Virus record (IMG/VR): IMGVR_UViG_3300017756_000016
Coordinates: 1-48,032 of that record
Source of the DNA: a virus
Direction: 5' to 3' (one strand)
Length of the DNA: 48,032 nucleotides
A program made the position numbers and the translations under genes. Positions 39,591 through 45,714 of this stretch are shown here, one piece after another; position 1 is the first letter of the stretch, and each line of letters starts with the position of its first letter. Below the pieces are notes generated by a model. The model searched no databases. It had not been told where the DNA came from and worked only from the letters and a program-made list of their open reading frames with translations.

Positions 39591-39790
39591 ACAAATCCCT
39601 CAGTTACTCCTAACTTCTCCCTAAGAGATCTATGAATCGCTTGAACTTTTGCAAGTTCCTTGCCACCACACACTTCTGGTTTGTACATCAGTGCCCACGC
39701 ACCACTATTCACAATGAGTTGACGTTCTTCTTTCGTCAAAGTAATAGTCCATTCATCAGATGTCGCAGTCTGTGTTGGTCGCAACTTCAT
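39587..39790 (-). CDS. Small hypothetical protein upstream of the 2OG oxygenase
   Basis: A 67-aa frame with a basic N-terminus and a helical C-terminal half (AKVQAIHRSLREKLGV). Tight overlaps on both sides (35 nt upstream, 4 nt downstream) place it in one operon with the oxygenase. No family was recognised. Synonymous composition is like its neighbours. Confidence 0.65.
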   Translation of the reverse strand: MKLRPTQTATSDEWTITLTKEERQLIVNSGAWALMYKPEVCGGKELAKVQAIHRSLREKLGVTEGFV

Positions 39791-39950
39791 AACGTTTCAG
39801 TGTTCCACATAGGGATGATAAAATTTCATCACACTTATTATAGCATTCGCCTTGGTGTGATGTGAGTCTACTGTCTTGATAATACCGTACTGCATCGTAA
39901 ATAACACGTTTGTGTTCGATACTTAACTTTGTCCAGTCTGGTTTGTTCAT
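39756..39950 (-). CDS. Small hypothetical protein
   Basis: A 64-aa protein (MNKPDWTKLSIEHKRVIYDA...) with three Cys residues. The ATG at 39950 is preferred over an adjacent GTG at 39953 because it overlaps the upstream TGA (TGATG), suggesting coupled translation. Not recognised. It overlaps the next gene by 35 nt. Confidence 0.62.
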   Translation of the reverse strand: MNKPDWTKLSIEHKRVIYDAVRYYQDSRLTSHQGECYNKCDEILSSLCGTLKRYEVATNTDCDI

Positions 39951-40117
39951 CACGGTTCAGTAAATTTTTTTAAGATGATCTTATCATCCTCCATTTCATA
40001 TTCTAGTTCATCACCATAGTACCAACCTGCTTCCTCTAGTAAAGTGTCAGGTAAAGTAACATATAGTTCGCCTGTATCGTCGTCCTCATCTATTGTAAGG
40101 ATATATCTATGAGACAT
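39950..40117 (-). CDS. 55-aa acidic protein resembling AbrB/MazE-like small folds
   Basis: The frame begins MSHRYILTIDEDDDTGELYV and continues TLPDTLLEEAGWYYGDELEY, then EDDKIILKKF. The order 'strand - LP--LLeeaGw--GDeleye--dd-iiLkK' is the pattern of swapped-hairpin AbrB/MazE-type domains, here with an acidic N-terminal strand pair. Its start overlaps the 3' end of the NlpC/P60-like gene by 11 nt. A regulatory or antitoxin-like role would be a guess; no toxin partner is evident. Confidence 0.65.
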   Translation of the reverse strand: MSHRYILTIDEDDDTGELYVTLPDTLLEEAGWYYGDELEYEMEDDKIILKKFTEP

Positions 40118-40526
40118 TCTTTCGTATCACATATAGTGTCTGTCCTATGTAGGGTTTTACCTTTTCTATCCTACTTACATCAAATGCCTTATGGTGAAGG
40201 ATATACCCATCTCCCAGATATACAGCACCGTGATTCAATCGATTACTATCTAAATTCATCAACAGTAGATCGAATTGCTCTAAATCATCGACACTAAACT
40301 CTTCGCCCATCTCAGAGACCTTCGTCGAGGTCCATCCCTCATCTTCCCAGATACTCTTCAAGAAACTTCGATTGTTAAAACTATAGTCTTCCTTACACTC
40401 GTGATAACCTGTCTCAATACCGAAATCAAACAGTAACTTGAAACATCCACCCCCTTTCTGTCCTCCCCATTCCCTTCCGATGAATGATGAATACATCTCC
40501 TTGTACTGCTCAACCTTTTTAGTCAT
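40107..40526 (-). CDS. NlpC/P60-like cysteine peptidase
   Basis: The 139-aa protein has the expected order of this superfamily. FIGREWGGQKGGGCFKLLFD carries the candidate nucleophile C28 at the start of a helix, and LNHGAVYLGDGYILHH carries H99 as the candidate catalytic His, in the usual 'hvgiylgdg-ilH' context. Tail-associated NlpC/P60 proteins of phages cleave peptidoglycan during entry. It lacks a signal peptide. An AGG lies about 9 nt upstream of the ATG. The low-conservation fit leaves room for a papain-like fold without activity. Confidence 0.68.
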   Translation of the reverse strand: MTKKVEQYKEMYSSFIGREWGGQKGGGCFKLLFDFGIETGYHECKEDYSFNNRSFLKSIWEDEGWTSTKVSEMGEEFSVDDLEQFDLLLMNLDSNRLNHGAVYLGDGYILHHKAFDVSRIEKVKPYIGQTLYVIRKNVS

Positions 40527-40646
40527 TTTTTTACCTGAGAAATTTTTTGATATATGGGGGACCCAAAAGGACGATTTCGATAATATACTCGTCCCTATAC
40601 TGTTGTAGGTTGCTGTAGGGGACCCGTTTTATATGTCGCTCCCCGT

Positions 40647-40823
40647 TTAGATTGGCACGTGATAACATAACCCTTCGCTGACCAGATACTGCAATTGTTT
40701 CTGATACTTAGTGAAGTGCGGTTGTATCTCTGTGTCTAGTATGAATTGACCCCACTCCACTAACTCTAATGGGGGGATTGATTCGGTTTCATACAGTTCA
40801 CATAGAAATTGAAATCTGTTCAC
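40647..40823 (-). CDS. 58-aa hypothetical protein (GTG start)
   Basis: Starting GTG-AAC, the frame reads (M)NRFQFLCELYETESIPPLEL and goes on to IQPHFTKYQKQLQYL. The start overlaps the upstream stop as GTGA. Helical, not recognised. Last of a chain of three overlapping micro-genes. Confidence 0.55.
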   Translation of the reverse strand: MNRFQFLCELYETESIPPLELVEWGQFILDTEIQPHFTKYQKQLQYLVSEGLCYHVPI

Positions 40824-40954
40824 GATTGAGTAGTGTAATCAAGATCTAAGTCATTCGATTCATCATCATAGGTTTCATAGTCATATTCTACCATATCCTC
40901 ATCGGTTTCGTCAAGTAGCACATCGATCCAGTCTAGTTTCCTAGGGTCATTCAT
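40820..40954 (-). CDS. 44-aa very acidic protein
   Basis: The frame MNDPRKLDWIDVLLDETDED continues with a run of Asp, Glu and Tyr. About 40 percent of residues are acidic. A strong GGAGG sits 9 nt upstream of the ATG at 40954; the ATG two codons earlier would be only 3 nt from it. Such acidic peptides can act as DNA mimics or inhibitors, but nothing here shows that. Confidence 0.6.
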   Translation of the reverse strand: MNDPRKLDWIDVLLDETDEDMVEYDYETYDDESNDLDLDYTTQS

Positions 40955-41111
40955 TTCCATAATCCTCCGATGAATTAAAGCGGTTTTGTTTCTTTGTTCT
41001 CCGTTGGTAATTCTTGTTAGTTAGTACCTCATTCGGTTTGTTTCTCTTTTCTCGTAATGACTTCGCTCTATTACTCTTGTATGTGTCATTACGTTTGTAT
41101 GTGCGTCCCAT
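40947..41111 (-). CDS. 54-aa very basic protein
   Basis: MGRTYKRNDTYKSNRAKSLR continues with a Lys/Arg/Asn-rich tail. The ATG at 41111 is chosen because a TATAAT box lies 32 nt upstream (41143-41148), overlapping the alternative ATG at 41144. It overlaps the acidic micro-gene by 8 nt, giving an adjacent basic/acidic pair. Not recognised. Confidence 0.52.
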   Translation of the reverse strand: MGRTYKRNDTYKSNRAKSLREKRNKPNEVLTNKNYQRRTKKQNRFNSSEDYGNE

Positions 41112-41142
41112 TGAATAGTAGGGGAAATTTCTGAACACCTGC

Positions 41143-41148
41143 ATTATA
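41143..41148 (-). promoter_or_regulatory. TATAAT -10 box for the micro-gene chain
   Basis: A perfect TATAAT on the minus strand lies 32 nt before the ATG at 41111. No palindrome of the right-hand cluster type is found 30-31 bp further upstream, and no -35 hexamer is clear. Confidence 0.4.
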
Positions 41149-41290
41149 TACCAATTTTCTCTATAGGGCAATTATTTCAATTTTCCCATAAAGGTTGACA
41201 GATTGATGTCGATATGTTAGGGTCTTAGGTCGCTATTCCTCCGCTAGTTTCCTTAATGTATAAAGTTTCTAAGTATGTTTATTTGTACAT

Positions 41291-41635
41291 TTATGAAATA
41301 GGTTGTTTATCTAGTCTAAGGTTAGAGACGTGATCATTTAATTTGTTCCCATCTATGTGTAACACATTGGTAACACTTGAGTGTAGGGATATAAAAGCAA
41401 GTGCGGTAAGTTTAGCAACTCTCCTTACTACTGTCTTACCATCTTGTCTTAGTGTTACTCTTCTATAACCATTTTCGTTAAGGTGAATTTTCAATTTCTT
41501 CCACTTTCCCCACTTAGTAGAATAAATGGATCCGAGGTTACTAACATAATAGTCTTCATAGTTAGGGATGGGTTTATATAGTGTTCCCTCGCTATCTCTA
41601 TAAGTGTTGTCATCAATTTTTGTAAAGGGATTCAT
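41291..41635 (-). CDS. NUMOD4/HNH endonuclease-like protein, catalytic His altered
   Basis: The 114-aa protein has a NUMOD4 motif at about residues 20-39 (YKPIPNYEDYYVSNLGSIYS) and an HNH-like part at about 70-107 (VRRVAKLTALAF, then VLHIDGNKLNDHVSNLR). In the family the first motif normally reads vHrLva-aF; here the His is Ala (VAKLTALAF), while H93, N100 and N105 remain. Loss of this His could make the protein inactive or only DNA-binding. It starts directly after the stop of the 2OG-oxygenase-like gene. It is much shorter than the 294-aa HNH gene and not a duplicate of it. Confidence 0.75.
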   Translation of the reverse strand: MNPFTKIDDNTYRDSEGTLYKPIPNYEDYYVSNLGSIYSTKWGKWKKLKIHLNENGYRRVTLRQDGKTVVRRVAKLTALAFISLHSSVTNVLHIDGNKLNDHVSNLRLDKQPIS

Positions 41636-42280
41636 TTAAGGTGCTACATTAAAGGATAGAGTAATACGGTTATGTTCTCCATTGATTTCATATCCGTGAG
41701 TTAGGTTACTGGGGAAAATGATAATATCTCCTTCAGTAGTGGGTACGTTTGCATCTAATAGATTAAACGCGGTTAGACCATTTTGCTTACATTGCATAAT
41801 TGGATAATAGGATGACTGTGTAATACGTTTAAACTTAAGAGGCGAATGCTTTTGTGGGTCATAGTTAATGAAATAGCATCCTGAGTATAAACAATTAGAA
41901 AACTCGTGAGGTGCGTATAGGGCGTTTTGTGATGCGACTTCAATATGTGAATCGATTAATTCCATACTTGATAAGTCATAATTAAGTGATTGTTCATTAA
42001 CCTGCTTAACTGCATCTAAAATGGTCTCTCTTACGTCCTTAAGTGTTGGATGGTCTAGGATGTTATTTTTCCCGATTTGCGTCACACCGTGGCATATATC
42101 GCTATTAGGGGATTGAAATAGGTCATCATTTGTGCAACTATTAATATAACTCGTAATTGCAAGTTTATCCCTTTCGTGGTTTTTATTGGTATAATTACCT
42201 ACAGGGGACATAAACAACCCATAGACGTTAGTCTGTGCGATGGATTCGAAATCGTCCGATAGTTCTTTAGGATTATGCAT
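41636..42280 (-). CDS. Putative 2OG-Fe(II) oxygenase (TIGR02466-like)
   Basis: The 214-aa protein ends in the pattern of the phage/bacterial 2OG-Fe(II) family TIGR02466: SNCLYSGCYFINYDPQKHSP (family: sgvYYl--p), a proline/Gly loop, then EGDIIIFPSNLTHGYEINGE with H195 as the distal iron ligand and R205 in HNRITLSFNV as the 2OG-binding Arg. The proximal ligands are less clear; H125 in APHEFSN is the best candidate. It is unrelated in sequence to the 189-aa oxygenase. It is the first gene left of the terminator and has its own TATAAT 30 nt upstream. Confidence 0.7.
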   Translation of the reverse strand: MHNPKELSDDFESIAQTNVYGLFMSPVGNYTNKNHERDKLAITSYINSCTNDDLFQSPNSDICHGVTQIGKNNILDHPTLKDVRETILDAVKQVNEQSLNYDLSSMELIDSHIEVASQNALYAPHEFSNCLYSGCYFINYDPQKHSPLKFKRITQSSYYPIMQCKQNGLTAFNLLDANVPTTEGDIIIFPSNLTHGYEINGEHNRITLSFNVAP

Positions 42281-42307
42281 AAAAAAAGAGGACTTGATTT
42301 AGTCCCC
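42281..42307 (-). terminator. Rho-independent terminator of the early cluster
   Basis: On the minus strand a 7-bp stem GGGGACT/AGTCCTC (one G-T pair) with loop AAATCA is followed by seven Ts that run directly into the ATG at 42280. It would end transcripts from the 42343-42657 gene and the small-gene cluster. Confidence 0.75.
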
Positions 42308-42309
42308 TT

Positions 42310-42315
42310 ATTATA
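42310..42315 (-). promoter_or_regulatory. TATAAT -10 box overlapping the terminator region
   Basis: TATAAT on the minus strand lies 30 nt before the ATG at 42280. Its expected start site (about 42303) falls within the first arm of the terminator hairpin, so transcripts from this promoter would lack part of the stem. Confidence 0.5.
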
Positions 42316-42342
42316 GTGTATATAGTGAATTAAGTCAACTCC

Positions 42343-42657
42343 TTAGAACGCTAACTCCATACCGTTAGCGAAATCTTCAGTCAAGTTCTTATAACCTACG
42401 AACCACTCAAATTGCTTTTGAAAAACTCTAGTGCCATAAGAGAATTCATCAAGAATAGCGTTTAGACGTGATTTAGTTGTATTTGACTGCCAACCGCCAT
42501 CGAACAATAAAACAGAATTATTTGTAACTGTCGCGATGTGATTGCCGTGAAGATAAACGTTTGCTTCGCCGTTAGCGTGTGAAACAGTAGTATTTGCTGA
42601 ACTGAAGTTGCTTCCGCTTCTGATTGCTGAGTTCATTTGAGTTTCGATCTTACGCAT
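42343..42657 (-). CDS. Conserved-type phage protein with GGW-SNTTKSRLNA motif
   Basis: The 104-aa protein contains VSHANGEANVYLHGNHIATV and then DGGWQSNTTKSRLNAILDEF. The GW-TnTTKsRlNAlL motif is one I recall from many phage hypothetical proteins; no function is established. The beta hairpin followed by a basic helix would suit nucleic-acid contact. It has an AGGAG 12 nt upstream and the palindrome-TATAAT module 33 nt upstream. It is the last gene before the terminator. Confidence 0.75.
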   Translation of the reverse strand: MRKIETQMNSAIRSGSNFSSANTTVSHANGEANVYLHGNHIATVTNNSVLLFDGGWQSNTTKSRLNAILDEFSYGTRVFQKQFEWFVGYKNLTEDFANGMELAF

Positions 42658-42689
42658 TTGAGTGGTGCTCCTGTGTTGCTTATACTAAT

Positions 42690-42747
42690 ATTATAGAGGA
42701 TTGAGACGCGATTGCTAGGGGTGTTGTGCCACTAGTCAAACTGTCTA
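42690..42747 (-). promoter_or_regulatory. Palindrome-TATAAT promoter module 1
   Basis: TATAAT at 42690-42695; imperfect palindrome at 42726-42747 (plus reading GTGCCA-N10-TGTCTA, loop CTAGTCAAAC), 30 bp apart. The leader contains ATAAGCAACA. The right arm overlaps the stop codon of the upstream gene. No -35 hexamer. Confidence 0.75.
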
Positions 42748-42867
42748 CTCCTCCCTTACTTCAAAGAGTTCATATGTTATCATATCAATCAGATCTACGT
42801 CAAGATCTTCTTTAAGTAATCCTCTGAGATTTTTTGAACTTAGTGCTTTAATTTCTTGATATGTCAT
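42745..42867 (-). CDS. 40-aa hypothetical protein
   Basis: The frame reads MTYQEIKALSSKNLRGLLKE then DLDVDLIDMITYELFEVREE. Its ATG overlaps the upstream stop (TAATG). It ends in the palindrome of module 1. Helical and acidic, not recognised. Confidence 0.6.
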   Translation of the reverse strand: MTYQEIKALSSKNLRGLLKEDLDVDLIDMITYELFEVREE

Positions 42868-43190
42868 TACTTGCCTACTCCATAGTCTGCTGCCGCTTGC
42901 TCAAGTTGGAATAAACTTCCCGCTCTGTATCCATCCTTATATGATGATTCGATCTTTTCATCGATCGCTTCAAAGTCATCTTCTGAGAGACCGCTCTCTT
43001 CAAAAATAAGTGCATTATCTGAAAACTTTCTCAACTCGTCAAGAACCTCATCATATGAAAACTGGCGGTTGATAGCATTCTCTCCAAATGCTAACTCATA
43101 AACCTCTTCAATAAATTCGTTTTTTGTCATTTGCTTTTGTATAGTAAGATTGTTCAATGTAAGATTAAGATCGGTGAAAATGTCGTGCAT
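42867..43190 (-). CDS. Acidic helical hypothetical protein
   Basis: 107 residues, strongly acidic and helical (FSYDEVLDELRKFSDNALIF; SGLSEDDFEAIDEKIESSYK). It begins 5 nt after the upstream stop; MTKNEF at residue 21 is a possible alternative start. No family recognised. Confidence 0.68.
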   Translation of the reverse strand: MHDIFTDLNLTLNNLTIQKQMTKNEFIEEVYELAFGENAINRQFSYDEVLDELRKFSDNALIFEESGLSEDDFEAIDEKIESSYKDGYRAGSLFQLEQAAADYGVGK

Positions 43191-43195
43191 AGTGC

Positions 43196-43390
43196 TTAGA
43201 ATGGATTTGTCCAGTTGTATGCTTGCCAGTCGGTAACCATACCATCCTGATTGAGGCAGTCAACAAAATTGTTCCAACTCTCACGCTTCGCTATGGTGTC
43301 ACCTCTAAGAGATCTATCCTGAGCAACTGCAACTTTCCAGTTGTAACGAAATTGATCTAGAACCTGTGCTTTAGTTGCTCTCCAAGTCAT
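43196..43390 (-). CDS. 64-aa hypothetical protein
   Basis: MTWRATKAQVLDQFRYNWKV... is rich in Trp (five) and helical. A clear AGGAG precedes the ATG, and the palindrome-TATAAT module lies 33 nt upstream. First gene of a three-gene unit with the next two downstream. Not recognised. Confidence 0.75.
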   Translation of the reverse strand: MTWRATKAQVLDQFRYNWKVAVAQDRSLRGDTIAKRESWNNFVDCLNQDGMVTDWQAYNWTNPF

Positions 43391-43422
43391 TTGAGTTTTT
43401 CTCCTTTGTTGCTTATGTACTT

Positions 43423-43480
43423 ATTATAACGGATGAGAACCGCCTGTGTAGGGTAGGTGTGCCAGTTCGTGAACTGTCCT
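43423..43480 (-). promoter_or_regulatory. Palindrome-TATAAT promoter module 2
   Basis: TATAAT at 43423-43428; GTGCCA-N10-TGTCCT at 43459-43480, 30 bp apart, with an inner palindrome GTTCGTGAAC. Leader ATAAGCAACAAAGGAG leads to the ATG at 43390. Confidence 0.75.
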
Positions 43481-43511
43481 AGAAAGTGGTCAGTCTTAAC
43501 TGTCTCATCTA

Positions 43512-43664
43512 TCATTTATTAAGGGGACTATTGAAATATGCTTTATTAACTGTGTAAACCGTGAAAATCGCGACGATGATACCAAAGAACCCTAACCAAA
43601 GAATTGGGGAATGGGGGAAATCGTAAAATGGAACTGTTTTGTCGAGAACTGTTGAAAATAGCAT
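43512..43664 (-). CDS. 50-aa single-span membrane protein
   Basis: The frame reads MLFSTVLDKTVPFYDFPHSP followed by a transmembrane segment ILWLGFFGIIVAIFTVYTV (about residues 21-39) and a short basic tail. It starts one nt after the stop of the 25-aa peptide. No family was recognised. Candidates are an inner-membrane modulator of the host or a lysis-related peptide. Confidence 0.62.
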   Translation of the reverse strand: MLFSTVLDKTVPFYDFPHSPILWLGFFGIIVAIFTVYTVNKAYFNSPLNK

Positions 43665-43665
43665 C

Positions 43666-43743
43666 TTAGTAATTAGGATTGTAATAGTTGAGAAATAGCA
43701 CTAATATAAGTGCGATGAGTAAAATTGAAATTGCTGTTATCAT
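43666..43743 (-). CDS. 25-aa hydrophobic membrane peptide
   Basis: MITAISILLIALILVLFLNY plus five residues is one transmembrane helix. Its ATG overlaps the upstream stop (ATGA), and it is followed at once by a second membrane protein. Such short peptides are easily missed; the coupling arrangement is the main support. Confidence 0.5.
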   Translation of the reverse strand: MITAISILLIALILVLFLNYYNPNY

Positions 43744-43937
43744 TCAGATTCATATATTGAAACTGAAGCAAGTTCAGTATTTGCAGATTCTTGAGATTCC
43801 ATCACATAAGTTTCATATGATGTATCTGAGAAGAGTTGATAATATAGATCATTCATAAGACCAAATTCAAAACTCGTGCCCGCGTGCTCTTCAGTCACTC
43901 CCTCGTAGCATTTGAGAATTTCATCGTATTGTGTCAT
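43740..43937 (-). CDS. 65-aa acidic hypothetical protein
   Basis: MTQYDEILKCYEGVTEEHAG continues with many Glu, Asp, Ser and Tyr. AGAGGAAAAG precedes the ATG, and module 3 lies 25 nt upstream. It is co-transcribed with the two membrane peptides. Not recognised. Confidence 0.72.
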   Translation of the reverse strand: MTQYDEILKCYEGVTEEHAGTSFEFGLMNDLYYQLFSDTSYETYVMESQESANTELASVSIYESE

Positions 43938-43961
43938 CTTTTCCTCTGTGTGTATGTAGTT

Positions 43962-44023
43962 ATTATAAGGGATGGATTTGAGTTTTGTGTGAGGTGTTGT
44001 GCCAGTAGTGGAAGTGGCACAAC
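43962..44023 (-). promoter_or_regulatory. Palindrome-TATAAT promoter module 3 (best palindrome)
   Basis: TATAAT at 43962-43967. The palindrome here is perfect over nine bases per arm: GTTGTGCCA (43996-44004), 10-nt loop, TGGCACAAC (44015-44023). Its core GTGCCA begins 31 bp upstream of the -10. Confidence 0.8.
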
Positions 44024-44035
44024 ATAGGTTGACAT

Positions 44036-44461
44036 TTAGTAAACGATCTGACTATTGTCAATGATTAGGATTATAAATCCTAGTTTGTTCAAGATATTCT
44101 TATATCTTGCGATTTGAGTATTCTTGCGATATTCCCAAAGATCATTACCAAATGCGATATAAGAAACTTTTGCTGTTTTGGTCTTATCAATGTGTATCGC
44201 TCTGTAATCATCTTGACTAATGTCATCGTGGGCAACATCGTAAACGATCTTAGCAACTACTTCGCCGCCGATGATTAGATTTGAAAATTGTGAACTCTCG
44301 TGCTTATGGTGAACTGAAACACCATTTTTCCAGTCTCCAGATCCATAAGTGTTGATAGCATTCAAAACTAGTGACTGATATACATCTAGTTTGACCTCTG
44401 GGTCTAGACCTATTCTAAGTGTGTCTTTTTTGATGAGTTCTTTGTATTCTGTAGGTGTCAT
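44036..44461 (-). CDS. 141-aa hypothetical protein
   Basis: The protein (MTPTEYKELIKKDTLRIGLD...) is mixed alpha/beta, with VSVHHKHESSQFSNLIIGGE in the centre and a hydrophobic C-terminus (LGFIILIIDNSQIVY). It has no recognisable motif and no signal peptide. Its own promoter module 4 lies 24 nt upstream. It ends just before the palindrome of module 3. Confidence 0.75.
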   Translation of the reverse strand: MTPTEYKELIKKDTLRIGLDPEVKLDVYQSLVLNAINTYGSGDWKNGVSVHHKHESSQFSNLIIGGEVVAKIVYDVAHDDISQDDYRAIHIDKTKTAKVSYIAFGNDLWEYRKNTQIARYKNILNKLGFIILIIDNSQIVY

Positions 44462-44484
44462 AGTTGTTTGTTGCTTATACTAAT

Positions 44485-44543
44485 ATTATAGAGGATGTAT
44501 ATCCAATAATAAACAACGTGTGTGCCACTAATACAACTGGCAC
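44485..44543 (-). promoter_or_regulatory. Palindrome-TATAAT promoter module 4
   Basis: TATAAT at 44485-44490; perfect GTGCCA-N10-TGGCAC at 44522-44543, 31 bp apart. The last base of the palindrome is the end of the upstream gene's stop codon. Leader ATAAGCAACA. Confidence 0.78.
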
Positions 44544-44755
44544 TAGAATCTTTCTAAAACTTTGCATTTTGTGTAATCATATACAGGGTGAAATAATGTT
44601 TCATCGTTACAGATTTCGAACTGTGGTCTACAATAGCGTCCCCATCTTCGAATAACTGTCCCAATAATTCGCTGACCTATTGGGTCAGTATATGCAACAA
44701 TGTCACCGATACTAATCTCTGTGAATGTGTCATAAGTGTTGTAATCTTTGATCAT
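44543..44755 (-). CDS. 70-aa small beta protein
   Basis: MIKDYNTYDTFTEISIGDIV continues AYTDPIGQRIIGTVIRRWGR. The pattern 'i-iGDiVay-dp-gq-iiGtVirrw' fits a small SH3/KOW-like beta barrel, often a nucleic-acid or protein binder. The start overlaps the upstream stop (ATGA). Identity is unknown. Confidence 0.68.
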   Translation of the reverse strand: MIKDYNTYDTFTEISIGDIVAYTDPIGQRIIGTVIRRWGRYCRPQFEICNDETLFHPVYDYTKCKVLERF

Positions 44756-44982
44756 TGTGCAACCGCTCTTGTCTCTGTGATTATGTCTCTTACTCTCTCG
44801 CGATCGAGTGAGTCACCATCACCGAACTCAATATTAGTGTTTGATGCACATAAATCGAGGTATCTGAGTATCGCGATTGCGATCTCTCCAGTTGTTAATC
44901 CATCTATAGGATATAATACATCGGGATGATATGGTGCATAAAATGATTCGATGTAATCTAGAAATTCTTGAAAGTTGTGCAT
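44752..44982 (-). CDS. 76-aa hypothetical protein
   Basis: MHNFQEFLDYIESFYAPYHP, then a hydrophobic helix TGEIAIAILRYLDLCASNT and a charged C-terminus. It is packed between neighbours with 3-4 nt spacing or overlap. Not recognised. Confidence 0.68.
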   Translation of the reverse strand: MHNFQEFLDYIESFYAPYHPDVLYPIDGLTTGEIAIAILRYLDLCASNTNIEFGDGDSLDRERVRDIITETRAVAQ

Positions 44983-44985
44983 TGA

Positions 44986-45180
44986 TTAAACTCCTTTAAC
45001 TCTTTTTTGTAGGTAGGTAGATTGTGCTTGACATACATTGTCAACTAGGTTATCAAATGTTTGAGCATCCCAACCCTTTTGCTCTGCAATGTCTAACTCG
45101 TATGCTGTCATTACAAGATCATAGAGTAACTCGTATTGACCGTTTGAGACTTCGATATTCATTCCTTTGATTGATTTCAT
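44986..45180 (-). CDS. 64-aa helical hypothetical protein
   Basis: MKSIKGMNIEVSNGQYELLY continues with DLVMTAYELDIAEQKGWDAQ. AAAGGA precedes the ATG and module 5 lies 29 nt upstream. First gene of a unit with the next two downstream genes. Not recognised. Confidence 0.72.
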   Translation of the reverse strand: MKSIKGMNIEVSNGQYELLYDLVMTAYELDIAEQKGWDAQTFDNLVDNVCQAQSTYLQKRVKGV

Positions 45181-45208
45181 TTTAGTTTCCTTTGTTGCTT
45201 ATGTCCTT

Positions 45209-45266
45209 ATTATAGAGGGTTAGTAGCGCTCTGGGATGCTTTTGTAGTCACTTTGTGAACTGTCAC
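45209..45266 (-). promoter_or_regulatory. Palindrome-TATAAT promoter module 5 (inside coding sequence)
   Basis: TATAAT at 45209-45214; degenerate palindrome TAGTCA-N10-TGTCAC at 45245-45266, 30 bp apart. The palindrome lies within the 3' end of the upstream gene, which may explain its weaker left arm. Leader ATAAGCAACAAAGGA. Confidence 0.6.
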
Positions 45267-45414
45267 AATGCTCCTTGACAAGATACTCGCCTGTCATTAT
45301 TCTTTCAAATACTGCGGTCTGATCATCAGTTAGATCAAAATCCATATCTCTGAGAGTATCCCAAAGTTTCGTCATTTGATATGACTCGTCGAATGACATA
45401 GGTATATTAAGCAT
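45220..45414 (-). CDS. 64-aa acidic hypothetical protein
   Basis: MLNIPMSFDESYQMTKLWDT continues helical and acidic. It overlaps the upstream gene by 8 nt. Its last codons contain the module 5 palindrome. Not recognised. Confidence 0.65.
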   Translation of the reverse strand: MLNIPMSFDESYQMTKLWDTLRDMDFDLTDDQTAVFERIMTGEYLVKEHCDSSQSDYKSIPERY

Positions 45415-45631
45415 CTGGGTTATTAACTCCTGAGAATACTCTTAATTCAGTTGCATAGTTAACTAGTTGATCAAATCCCTCTTCATTTACCTTTATCTTA
45501 TTCAAGAGCATATAACCTGCTTCCTCACTTAGAAACCTCATAATGGTCTCAAATTGCTCTAACGCTTCAAAACTAAATCCAGTCTCTGCTTCAACTTGTG
45601 AGCGATCTGGGAATGTGTTGTTTTCAATCAT
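45407..45631 (-). CDS. 74-aa acidic helical hypothetical protein
   Basis: MIENNTFPDRSQVEAETGFS, then FEALEQFETIMRFLSEEAGY. Strongly acidic. Module 6 lies 26 nt upstream with leader ATAAGCAACACAGAAAC. Not recognised. Confidence 0.7.
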   Translation of the reverse strand: MIENNTFPDRSQVEAETGFSFEALEQFETIMRFLSEEAGYMLLNKIKVNEEGFDQLVNYATELRVFSGVNNPDA

Positions 45632-45656
45632 TTGTTTCTGTGTTGCTTATGTTTAT

Positions 45657-45714
45657 ATTATAGTCATTATATGGTGCATATAATGTAATGATGTGCCAGT
45701 TATATTATTGGCAC
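45657..45714 (-). promoter_or_regulatory. Palindrome-TATAAT promoter module 6
   Basis: TATAAT at 45657-45662; perfect GTGCCA-N10-TGGCAC at 45693-45714, 30 bp apart. A second inverted repeat (ATTATATG/CATATAAT) fills 45666-45684 in the spacer. The upstream gene's stop codon lies inside the palindrome loop. Confidence 0.78.

Noticed and set aside
41191-41220. Plus-strand TTGACA near 41194 as part of a promoter
   Set aside because: The nearest -10-like hexamer is about 12 bp away and no plus-strand gene follows.
43999-44023. Palindromes of the right cluster as transcription terminators
   Set aside because: No T-run follows them on the minus strand, and their distance to the downstream TATAAT is invariant while their distance to the upstream stop codon varies.
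43996-44543. TGGCAC as a sigma54 -24 element
   Set aside because: The TTGCA-type -12 partner at the right spacing is missing, and the TGGCAC is one arm of a palindrome linked to TATAAT at fixed distance.
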